DNA of 64,000 nucleotides from Toxoplasma gondii ME49 (lineage: Eukaryota > Apicomplexa > Conoidasida > Eucoccidiorida > Sarcocystidae), in the NCBI RefSeq assembly GCF_000006565.2, contig NC_031468.1, positions 62,001 through 126,000 on the forward strand, read 5' to 3'. Shown here piece by piece: positions 28,701 to 40,900 of the stretch. A model generated the notes under the pieces. That model ran no database searches. It was not told the DNA's origin and saw nothing but the letters and a program-made list of their open reading frames with translations. The stretch's first letter is position 1; each line of letters opens with the position of its first letter. The translations under genes and the position numbers were made by a program.

Positions 28701-31700
28701 GTGGAAACGAAGAAGAACTGGGAGCGCCGGAAGAGGGAGAGGATGGCGAGACAGGCGAAGCGGACGCCGATGAGGTCTATGCTGTCGAGGGGAAGTGCAG
28801 GCTGTTTCCCGCAGGGATGGGTGGGGCCTCGAAAGAGCTCCGAGACACTGTGCGTCTGACTTTGAAAGGTTCTCGCAAAGGCAAAGAGAAAAGAGGAAAG
28901 CGAGACTGGGCAGTCGCAGCTCTCGACATCAGCAGAATTCTGGAAGAAGAACGAGGTCAAAAACGCGGGGAGAACGGGCTTGAAATTCGCTGTTTCTTAA
29001 GTGCTCGCCGGCTGGCACCGCCGATCGGAGACGCAGAAAATCTGGAAACCGCCAGTCTGTGGGCTAGCGAAGACGAAGAAGAACCTCCGCAGATCTTCCC
29101 CTCGAGCGTCCTCACCGTGGTTGTAGGTACGGCCGGAAGGGGAGAAAGGCGCCTCCACTGCTCAACACAGAAAAGTCCTTTTCTTCCACTTTTCTCCGTC
29201 TTTCACCTCCGAGACTACGCTTGATCACCCTGAAAAAAGGAGACGCTCTTGCCATTCGACGTTTCGACACTTGCGTCTCCAGCACTCAGCGAGGCCCGGC
29301 CAATGCTGGCGAATGCAGCGTCTCCTCGTTCTAGACGTTACATCCATTCACTGCCACGAACCAGTCGGTCTGTCTGTCGAGACCTTCTACTTGCATTTAA
29401 TTGGTTCTTGCAGCCCTAGAAGCGTGGGCTGCGTTAAGTTTAAACTCTACACTGGATACGTTTCCATATCATCTTCCACAGACCTAGTGTTTTCTCCAAC
29501 CGGTATGGGATGGTCGACTGCTACTCGTTGATATACACTTCAGTCCCTGCATATCGGTCCGTGTCAGTGGTGGATTTCTACACGCTATGACTCGAAGCTT
29601 TCCCCACCTCTCAGAGATCTATACACATGGTTCATGGAACGGTGGAACGGTGCGCCTATCGTCGAAGAGCGACGGAGAAATCGAGCAGCTTTTCCGCGAG
29701 TATTTAAACATCTCAAGCGCAAACGTTCCGAATAGCAACGCGTAGTCTGCGTATATGCGTACTCCGTGGATGCATGCCCATGTGACGCATGTGCCGCATT
29801 CCTTCATTTGCGTACGTTTTTCGCTAGCCGGTATGCACCCGCGGTTTCGTTAGGCTCGTCACATCTGGGTGTACGCGCGTGGGGTTGCCTCTCTCCAGGC
29901 TGCACTCTGGACACTCGGGGAGAAATCCACGTTCATGCCTGTAAATTAGAGATACTGATGTAGTCCCCTTCCAGGACTCTTCCTGTGGACTCGACCGGGC
30001 AGTTCCTCTTCCCTGAAAAAAACATCGAGAACTCGAGTGCATGCACTTTGTTGAGACGCGGTGTGCACACCTGCACATGTTTCTACCTCGAATACAAGCC
30101 GGCACCACCTGATGCCGAGCAGCGTCTTCAACCTTTTGAAGCAGTCCAATGGAGAAGTCTGCGTCAATCGTGTGGATCCCGAGAGGCATATCTGCTCGTG
30201 TCCGGCATCCCCCGCGCCCTGTGCTCTTTCGGGCCAATCAGGTGTGGTGTATATAAGTCTGCAAAAGACGTCTGTGTGAACAGAAACAATGCATTTTTCG
30301 TTACATCAAGCGTCAGTTCGCAGAACTGCGATGCCCCCGCTCGTGCTGCGCTTTACTGCGACTCCGTCTTCCAGTTTCCAACTGAGCAACAGAGTGAAGT
30401 GGGCGCATGAAAACGGGCCCTGGACGTAACACCGGACGCCCCAATCGTCTCCATACAGGGGTGAAGGACATCTAACCAAGCATCAACAGTGCCGAGGGGC
30501 AGCGACTGCGCAGACGCTCGTGCATTAATAGAGCCAAGGACTTTCTGACAACTGTTGCTGATGCACACAGACACCGGAAGGCGACACGATGCCAAATCTA
30601 ACAGTTGCGGTGCCTTGTGTATCTCATGCGCCTCCGTTTTCCAGGAGGGCGGCAGTGCCCTGTAGGCATGCAAGAAGACAGGCGCGGGATGGGGGCATGC
30701 ATTCCCTGCGACCGAGGCCACGGCTGCAACTACTCGGGAGAGAAAACGAGTTTCAGCGGCTCCGAGGATTCTTCAGAGTCAGACGCGTTTACGCTGACGC
30801 GCCTTGCAGAGGCGGTCAAGGCGCAGGACTATCAGAAGGTGCCTGGAACACTGTAAGTATCTCTTGCAGTCGCTGTTACAAGGAGAAGATACGTAGGTCT
30901 ATTTGTAGCATTGGAGAGAGGGAACCAGTGTAGACACGTCGATGCATTTATGAAGAGATACACACTGTAGATATACTGAGGTGTACTTCTCAAGAGATAA
31001 ACACTGTAGAGATGTCGACATGTTTGTAGAGAGATAATATTGCTATCGATGAGCTGGTGGGTTTGTAGAGAGATAATATTGCTATCGATGTGCTGGTGGG
31101 TTTGTAGAGAGATAATAAATGCGTGTAGACTGCTTGGTGTATCTGTAGATAGACGGTTCGGCGTCGTTGTTTGCATTGCCTGAGAACTGGGAAAGGCTAG
31201 CTCACCGTGTGTTCTCTGGGGCTGTAGGAAGGCGAGGGCCAAACTGTTTGGGGTCGAGGACAGGAGGCCTTTTGAAAATAGCGAAAGAAACGTCGACCAT
31301 TTCGAGTTTTAAATGCACATGTGTGTGTTGGTGCCTGTGCGTGCACGCGTGAGAGGAAGTCGTTGTCGACATTTGTTTGTGCATGCGAAAGCTCGTATCT
31401 GAAGCTACTCGGCGAGAGAAAGAGATCCATAAAAGTCGCTTCGGAATGCCCTGCCTGGACATCCGCCGCAACCAAAACTTCTTCCCTTCTTTTCCGACCT
31501 CACGCATTGTTCTTCGAGGGGCACAGAGAGACCTTTTAGATTCACTATAGTCGTGACACCCATCGAGAAGGAAAGGACAAGATCGTTGCGGATCTTCCAC
31601 ATCAGATGCATCTTGCTGGTGGAGCATCACTACGTGAACTGATCCAGAAGACCGTACTGCATACGCGAATGATCATCGATTCATTGACTGCATTTCTTCG

Positions 31701-34700
31701 TCTGCCCCAGCTACATCGGGCGCTGTGTTTTGAAGCCCCCCTCCTAGATAGGAGCCCACAGTGACCTTTTTTCGACTTTTTTTCACTTTTTCTGGGTGGC
31801 CTGACGCCATTTTCCAAGAGTCGCTCACGCGCGACTCTGCGTCACGTCGAGTCGTTTCCTACCTTTGCTTCTGATTCGCTTTCTCTCTCGCTGTTTCCCT
31901 CGTCTCTCTCTCCCCTGTCGCTCTGTGCGTTAGGTGGGGGGACCCGTACCCGCAGCGAGGCCCGCACTGCGCCGTGGGGATGTACATGGCGGAGTACCAG
32001 TTTGCGGACCTGTGCACGCTTTCCTGCAAGCCGCTGTACCGTCGCGATGACAAGACGATGCCGTACATGCAGTTTCCAGGCTTGTCGCTTACCGAGTTCG
32101 AGTACGAGGATGAGTACCACACGTATCCGGAGCTGACCCAGGTGGCGACGTTCCGCTGCGGGAAAGGATCATTCACTTGGCCTTCGCTGGCTGCATGCTT
32201 CCCCGCGCTGCAAGGCTTTGGTGTGATGGAAACGAAGAAGTTCGAAGCCGTGGGGCAAACGCATGGGGACGCGTATCACAGAGTCATGTTTGACTACGGG
32301 TACACGGACTGTTTCTCAGGGTGGAACAACACATACCCCGACGACGAGTCCAACGAGTGTAAGCCATTTACCCAGTACAAAGGGATCATTCAGCTGGTCG
32401 GCACTTGGTCGCAGCCTTTCGACTACAGATGCGCCGAGGGCTCTATCTCCAGGAAGGATTTTTTCAATTCGCCGCGCTGCTACCCAGTCCCCATGAACCG
32501 GGCCGCCACCGGGGCCTCGGACCCGCGGGTCACAGGCCCTCTGATCTGCACGCAGAACGGCTTCTTCCGGCCTCCAGGCATGAAGGGCAAGGACTGTCTC
32601 TCGTTCGTCGGCGGCGCGTACGCAGCCAGCACCGGAACTCATATGTTTCTGCGAGATCTCCCAGGACAACCATTCCACCGGGGCGCCTCCAGGAACGCAC
32701 CCGCGCGCCTCTGCGAGACGTACGAGATCGAGTGCTCTCCCCACGGAGACTTCCCCTCCCTCGACTTGTTCGTCAACCTTTTCCCCACGGCGCCCTCCTC
32801 CGCCGCGGCCGGCGTCTTCCAGCCTCACGGCATCGACGGGGACGTTGCGGGCCTACCCCGGTGCCCCTACGGGGCCAACTGCCCCGCAGAGCAGCTCCAG
32901 GGCGCCCACCCGCGACTCCCCCGTCCCTACTCGCTCACTGCGACGCGTCCGATCCGCAGTCGACGGGGGCTGACGGGCAGGCAGGTGGGTCGGAGAAGAG
33001 GAAAGCGTGCAACCGAGTCTGCCGAACAGAGACGTAAAGGGAACTCAGCCAAGAAAGCTACCACTAATAATGCGCGAGTATACGGCGATTGGTGAGGGCT
33101 AGATGCTTGGAGGGAGTGGATCGAGAAACGAGAAAGACAGAGAGGGTAACGCGCGAGAGAGGCGCGCAGGCGACACCCCGGTGGAGAGAGGGTATGGAAG
33201 ACAAAGTGAATCCGTTTCGCTTCCTGCGTCCGAGTAGGGGACAGCACACTCGGTCCCGGGGATTCGCTTCTCAAAGTGGAGAATCACGTCCATGGTATCT
33301 TCGCGTCCGCGAGCTTTGTGTGGTCGGTTCTCTGCACCCATCCACACAGCGAGGGGTGCCCATGTCGATGCACACATTTCGCTCGTGTTCAGGGATCCAG
33401 TTTTTCGTTTCAGGACAATCGGCCGCGCCGTGGACCGGACACGAGCGAAACATAGTTTCTGGAAGCGGCACTAGGGGGTAAAAAGCCTGCGCGTTTCCTG
33501 CAGACACAAAGCGACTGTGAGTCTCGTTCAGAGCCACCCGGGTGCGAAGCGACTGTCGATCGTCACCCCACCACGCACAGACACCGCATCCGGGATGCTC
33601 ACCGCCTGCCTGTTCTTTCTTTTTGGCAGGAGCTCGTACTCGGAGCTGGGGTCGACCTGGCAACTCCCGAAACGCTGACGGACGTCTGGATCTACATGCC
33701 GGGGGCCAACGCTCCCGAGTACTGCTGCCACGGCTGGTAGGTTCAACAGGGTCTGCTCTGAAGACCGAGACATGCATCGACCGCAACGCCTTTGCCGTCT
33801 GCACGCTCCGCTCTCCAGCAGGCACTTTTGTAGGAGAGAAAAACAGTCTTTTCGCATTTTCCGTCAGAGTCCGTTTCGGATGTTTTCTGTCGCAGCCTCG
33901 CACAGGGACCACCGCCCGCTGCCGTCCTTGGACAAGTTGAGTCGACGCGTCAGGCACCGCAGAAGCCGACACCCGTGTCGATTCTTCCTCACCATTTGTG
34001 GGCACAGCTCCTCCTGATGTACATCTTCTTTAAGCTCAGACCCCTTGGGTGTTTTCCAAAACGGCTCGGGCCGTTTTTCTACTTGGACGCCCCTTCGCTT
34101 CTTCGCTCTGCGTTTTCTGTCCTTTCTCAGTCAGTGCAAGACCACTGGAACGAACGTGCGTCTGTCGAAGTCGCCGGCGGGTACCTTTCGCGGGCGTCGC
34201 ATGGCGAGCGGAGACATGAAGACGTTTCACGAGTGTTCGCCTGGTCACGCCTGTCCGGCTGCGGCGATCTTTGAAACGCCGTGCCGCGCTGGGAGTTACC
34301 AGCTCGCCTCAGGGGGAGCCGCGTGCAGCTTGGTGGCTCCAGGGTCGGCCGGGACTGGCCTGGGGGCGCTGCGGCCTGTCGCCTGCCCCCCAGGACATTT
34401 TTGCGTGCAGGAAGCGAAGACGCCTTTCGAGAATCCCTGCCCGGCGGGGACGATGAACGAGCAGGTCGGCGGCGCGACGGAGACAGCTTGCCTGCCTTGT
34501 CCTGCAGGGTACATCTGCGGCAAAGGGACAGGGGGTCGCTCGCGGCCGGGCTTCTGTCCCGTGGGTCACTACTGCGAACGCGGGGCCAAAAGGCCCGCAG
34601 CCTGTCCAGCGGGGACGTATGCGCCCTATGCGTTTCCCTCGCCGAACATGACGAATGCGCGCAACTGTCGGCCGTGTCCGGAGCACCTCGACTGCCCTCA

Positions 34701-37613
34701 GGGCAGCAGCCTGCATACGCTGCAAGCTTCCGGTGCCTGTCCGCCCGGTGAGGAGGCGCGACCGCCAAGAGGTGGACGCAGGAGACGAGACAGGAAGGAC
34801 AGACACGGAGAGCCACAGCGGAAAACTCGAGAGGCAACGACAGAGGGGTCGATGCGCTCACAGTCGGGACCTGATCACAAGCTGGTCACACAACGCCTTC
34901 CCCTCTCTCCTCACCTTCCATGTCGACACACACAGTCATCGAAAAAACGAATGCAGGACACGTATACACATCCGAGCCTATACAGAAATCAAAATACATA
35001 CATATATATACATTTATATATATATATATATATATATGTATAAATGTATAAATGTATGGATCAGGGGATTGGCTCAATTCATGTGGAAGCAGACTCAACT
35101 CGACAGCAGGTACCAGCGCAAGAAGGGTGCCCAGAGTCTTGGCATGGACATGTGAAGGCAATCAGGGATCCGTCTTGGCGCAACGTTGAAGCCTCGTGCA
35201 TGCATCTTCGTGAGGATCTCCACTCTTGTGGCGGTCCACTCCAGGTCTGGACCTCAACATTCCCAGACACTCGCCGGTTGCGAGGAGCAGCCCACTGACT
35301 CGCGTTTCCCTCTTCTACTGTTGCTCGTTTCTTGATCACTCGTCTCGCAGCTCGTGGACTGGGGCCACCGATACAAACGGGAATGTTCACGGATGCATTC
35401 GTGCCAAATCCCGGCCTGTTTAGATTCTCAGCGCGAGTGTTGGCATTGCCTGACCCAAACTGCGTTTGCGTTTCAACTTTCTCCGCAGGCGCCTACTGTC
35501 CAGGCGGAAACGCAGCGAAGGCGCTCAAGTGCCCCATTGGCATGTACGGCGTTGAACCGGGGGGTCAGGAACCTGCAGACTGCTTGTACTGTAAGCTCGA
35601 AACAGAAGAGCGTCCAATAGCCGCTCCCCCTAAACTCGTGAAGAACTGAAAAAAAACAGACACAAACAGACACACAGGCACACACCCACCAGCACACAAA
35701 TATGTATATATATATATATATATTTCCAGCAGTGAAACGGCAAGAACTGTGAGTGGCGTCTTTCGCACGTATCCGCGTATATATGTTTGCCTACGGACCA
35801 AATTAGTCTGCCGAGGAGTCCGAACGCCGACAAACGTTTCCTGGGCATGCATATGCACTTGCTCACGTACACCTGTAGTTGTTCATGCATTCGGATGCAT
35901 CCTCTGCTCGAGTTATTTCTAAAAGCTTCGCTCAAGAGCATAGACATCTGCTCGCATGGTTTCGGTGTGACTCCAAGTGTCGCGCTGAGGAGTGGGCGCG
36001 GCTACCTGCGGCAATCGGGAGCCCGGGCGGCTATCGCCTTCGTTTCGCGACTCGGCAGGACCTCGCGGGGACCTGAAAACAATCGCTTGGCTTGCGTCCC
36101 CGTTTGGCTTGTCCCCGTTTTTCTCAGGTCCTGCCGGCCATTTCTGCAAGGTGACACCACCGACAGATCCGACATTTCCTACAACTGCCGAGCCGTGCCC
36201 GCCAGACTCTTTCAGCATCAATACGGGCATTGCAGGCAATTCGAGCCGCATCTTCGCGAGCGAGTGGACGCGCGAAGCAGGTAAGAAACGAAGGTCGAGG
36301 CGGACTGCGCCGTCTTCGTTCTCTCTGAGACCAAAATACAGTTTTTGGTTCACATTTCCAAATGCGCGTCTAGGTAGACCCACCAAGTAAAGGCGGTGGG
36401 AGAGAAAAAACAACACAGTGCGTTCTGGCACCTTCGGGGCTGGACATTTAGGCCTGTCTAGGACTCAAGCATGAAAAGGCGCCTACCTATACATTCATAC
36501 ATATTTATATATATATATATATATATACATGTAGGTACGACTATGCTTAGATATTTGCTCATGCAGGTTCTAAACAGTTTCTATGTTTCGCTCTGAGATG
36601 TGTGTCCGAATATACGTACAAACTCGATGCTTCCTTCGGTTGGGCCTCCGCGTGAGTCGGGGGGAAACGAAATGCAACACGGAACATTAGCGCAGTAAAA
36701 AACGCACCGACTCGCCGTTTCTGTGCTGGAGGAATTCACACATTCTCGTCTCCATCAGGGACAATAAAAGTCACATATATATATATATATATTTAAGCAT
36801 ATTTGTAGGCGTGGGCTTTCGTAGGAACCCAGAAATAGGGCTACGTATGTGCATGGAGAGACATTTTGAGACTGCGAGAGAGAGTTGGGGGAAGGGACAT
36901 GGCGCTGTTCCATCGTTACTGAGGAACGGCTTTGCATTTTAAGTCAATCCTTTAGGTCCGTTCGACCGTCGAAGAGACTCTGGGATGGACGCGTTTCGTT
37001 GTGAAGTCTAGGAAGAGCCCAGAGAGTGAACTGAAGCTCATTGTGTGGCTTCGCTGCGCTGCTGGACCTCTCGGTTGACTTGCTTCAGGCGTTCAGACAG
37101 TCTTCACGACGAACGGTGGCGGGCTGTGTCGCACAGAAACTGCAGATTTTTCGCTGTTTACCAATGTCAGAAAAGCCGATGGCCGGGGGTTGCCTTCGGA
37201 CGCTCTCGCGTCGATCATCGAGGGAGACAACCTGTTTTGGATTGTCACGGCGGAGGGCCAGGGCGTCGTGTCCGTAGACAATTTGTTCAGCTTCAATCCT
37301 ATCACACTCCCTCGAGAGACGACGCTCCTCGGCTACGGCAACCACCGACTGTGGGCAGGTCAGAGCGTCCACGAAAAGCTGTGTCGTCTGCTTTCTCTCC
37401 TTTCTTCTGGAACTTCTTTCTCTCCTTTCTTCCACGAGGGAAGCCCGCACCAGTGGAGACAGGGGAACGGTCTTCGCAACCTTGAGCCTCAAGAATTGGA
37501 ATCCTCCCGCGAAACGAACAATCGGCCATATCAGTCTTCCTATTCAGGCCACTGCCACCACCCCCATCAGTTCAGGCTGCAAACATATGTCATACTGATT
37601 CATACACACACAA

Positions 37614-37663
<50 letters not shown>

Positions 37664-37930
37664 GAGAGAGAGAGAGATAGACGTCGACACCTACACCTAT
37701 CCAACAAGTATATGCATATGGTTACATTGACACCTATCTATCCATGCCTATAAGCCTGTGTATCTCCATCCGTTCGCCATCACTGTATTTTTGCGAAAGG
37801 AGGGGTTGGTTCGTTGTTACACCGTCCATGTTCGAGTCACATACATACATACACAAATACACAAAAATATTCCCACATGCACACGAATATATATATATAT
37901 ATATATATGTATATACTCATTCTCTCTCTC

Positions 37931-37973
<43 letters not shown>

Positions 37974-40900
37974 TTGTATCTATTCTTTTGCACGTGGGTG
38001 TGCTGAGTGAGCGTGAGCGTGTTTGTTGATTTTTAGGTTCTTCTTCGAGCGCGGGACTGTGGGTTTCGAAAGATCGCGGGTGGTCGTTCTCGCAGGTGGC
38101 GCCTGCGATTTCGTCGGCTACGGTCTTTGCTTCAGATCCTGTCTCGGGGTATCTCTGCGTCGGAGACAGCTCGACCGTTTTCTGCTCGGGAGACAACTTC
38201 GAGGCGATCTCGGCGACAAGCGCCCTGGCCGGTGTGCGGGCTCTCCTGGTGCTTCCGGGGGGCGACATGGTCGTCGCCGCGACAGCTGCGCATGTTTTTC
38301 AGAGCCGCGACGGAGGCCGGCGCTTCACTCGCGTGACGAGTCTCAGAGGAGCGGCCGTCCGCTTGCTGAGTCGCGGAGCGAACGAAGTGTTTGTGGCGTC
38401 GACGCAGGGAGTGTCGAAGTCCACCGACAGAGGCGCGTCGTTCGCAGGCTGGGCGAGGAACTTGCCTCCCGAGAGCCTCCCCATCTCCGACTTCCACGTC
38501 CAAGCCGACGCCTTTCTTCTACGACACTCGAGCGGCTTCTTGAGGAGTTCCACCGGCGACAACTGGCAGCCTGTGGCGCTTCCAACGGACAGTCCTTGCG
38601 GACAGTTCCCCGTCACCCACTCCGTCGTTGCAGACTTCCGTCTGCCCGCCGCTGTGCCTGGTGAGTCGAAAAAAAACAAGCGGGCGACTTCGCTTCACAG
38701 CGCAGAGAAGGCGCCGCGAGAGAGCGGCAACGGAGTCGCTTGCACAGAAGTGTAGGGAGAAGACAGAAGGAAATCGAGGGAAAGAAGAAAAAAGATACGG
38801 AGACAGGTGTCAGGGGTGGGGGAGAATTTGTCGATGAAGGCTCGCCACAGTCGCGTTCGTTCTTCGAAGAGGTCTTGGAGAGAAAGTCTGTGAGGCAGAT
38901 CCAGAACGAACGCGAGACGCTTGGAGGCGTCTTCCACTTTTGCTCTGCTGGGTCTTTTGCTCTGCGTTTTCAATGCTTGATTTCGCTGTTCTCGCTCTGG
39001 CGTCCTGCTTTGCCACTTGCCTTTAAAACGCGGAGTGACGTCTGTGCTTTTCGTCTTTGTTCGATTAAAAGACGCTGCTCTTTCTGGTCGAACTGCGGCG
39101 TTTCTGGAACTTTGGTCTGCGCCCACTCCGTCAATCGACTGAAGGAAAGGAGGAGGCGTTCACTGGTTGCGGCCCTTTTTCCTCGTCACCTGTCTCTGTT
39201 TGAATTCGTCTGCATCTCTTCTTCGATTCAAATCTTTTTCTTTGCATTTTCCCCCTGTAACCGTCTCATCTCTCTTTCCTTCCCCTCTTCCCGATTCCTC
39301 TTTGTCTTCGTTTCTTCGTTTTTGGCTTCCCTGTCCTCTCTCGTTTTCTTTGTTCTCTTCTTCGCTTCACCGCCTTTGACTTCCGCGTGTCATGTCGCGT
39401 CTCCGTCTCGTCCACCTCCCTGCGGAAGCTGGTCCGTTTCGCTGTGCATCCGTTCTTGTCGCGCTGTCCGCGTCGCTTCAGAGACGTCCGGCCAGTGCAT
39501 TCGGGGGTCGCTGTCGAAGGCGAAGGCGGCGCTGGTCAGCAAGCCTGGCGAGATGATTCTAAACGGCGTCGTAGTTCCCTGCAGAGAAGGTTTCTTTTGT
39601 CCCGAGACTTGCGATGAAACGAATCAAGTTGTGCTGCCTTGCCCCGCGGGAACTTGGTGCGAGTCGGGCGTCGATCGACAGCCGAGTCTCGGATCTCACC
39701 CCTGCCCACGGGGGCACTACTGCCCGGAGGTAGGTGTTTCACTGTGTGAACCAAGTCGACGTTTCCTTCGAAAACGTCTTGCTGCGCCAGGAGGGAGAGA
39801 AAGCAGAGGCCCGCAGGAACAGAGATGTTCGCGGCTCACTCCAGGAAACATATGCGGTTTGAAGGAACGTTTATCCAGACCGGATGGGTGCTTCTCGAGG
39901 ACGAGGCGCGTTCCCAGGATCGCCCAGCACGGCCTCGGCGCTTCCTCCATATCGCCTTGCTCTTCTACTTTGAATCGAACTGGGAAGGCTTCAGACCTTC
40001 AGAAGAACCTCTGACGCTCTACACAAGATGACTACTTGACACGTTCCACGAGCGACTCAACAATTAAAGGTTCAATGTAGGGACAGGCATCCACAGCTCT
40101 TCAGATGGCAAAGATCCTTGCAGCCAGCAGTCAAAACTGAGGACGCAATGCCAGACTCACAGTCCTCCGGTGAAGTGCCAGCAGAGCCCGGGGCAATAAA
40201 CGCATCTCCACAGACGCATCTGCACGCTGACGTCCTGGATTTGTCCTGGATTTGTCCTGGAGTCGTCCTGGAGTCGTCCTGGATTTGTCCTGGATTCGTC
40301 GAGACAAAGACATGTCTCAGATGTTTATGCAGACAACGCGTTCGTCGGCGAGTGCTGGACACTGCGGTCTGCTCCTGGTTCTGGCGCGCTTGCGGTTCGG
40401 CAAAGGGACAGTTTACACACCACTGGAAACCTTACGTTCAGGTGACAGCGGAAAGTTGAGCTTCCCCTGGTGTCCAGCTGGCTTTGCCTCCATGTTCCTC
40501 CATGTTCCTGCCGCGCTCACCTGCCTCTGCTCCATCGCCGCTCTGTGCTCTGCGTGCTAGGCGACGGACGCCCCTGTGAAATGTCCTGCAGGCACGTACA
40601 ACCATGAACTCCACCAGGTGAGACTCTTCGAAATTTTCGGTCCTTCTCTCCCATCATCACCTGGTCTCCAGACTCCCTTCTAATGCGATCTGTATCTACA
40701 AGGGTGCAGGCTCGAGGAGCCTTTCCGCGCTCGTACCCTCTTTGCGGGTCACGCCTTGTAGCCGTCGACAAAGATGAATGCACCTCTGAGGTCCTGTACA
40801 CCATACATCCTCTTTCATGAATCAAACTACACAGATTTATATATATATATACGTATATATATATATATATATATGCGTGTGCTTTTGTGCCGCCATCGAC

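Noticed and set aside
31974..33095. The exon 5 frame read as a separate 373-aa gene
   Set aside because: It lacks a start context, its acceptor and donor fit the phases of neighbouring exons exactly, and its last residues after 32984 are intron.
37089..38660. Active sialidase
   Set aside because: Only Asp-box scaffold motifs are visible; the arginine triad and catalytic residues of sialidases cannot be identified.
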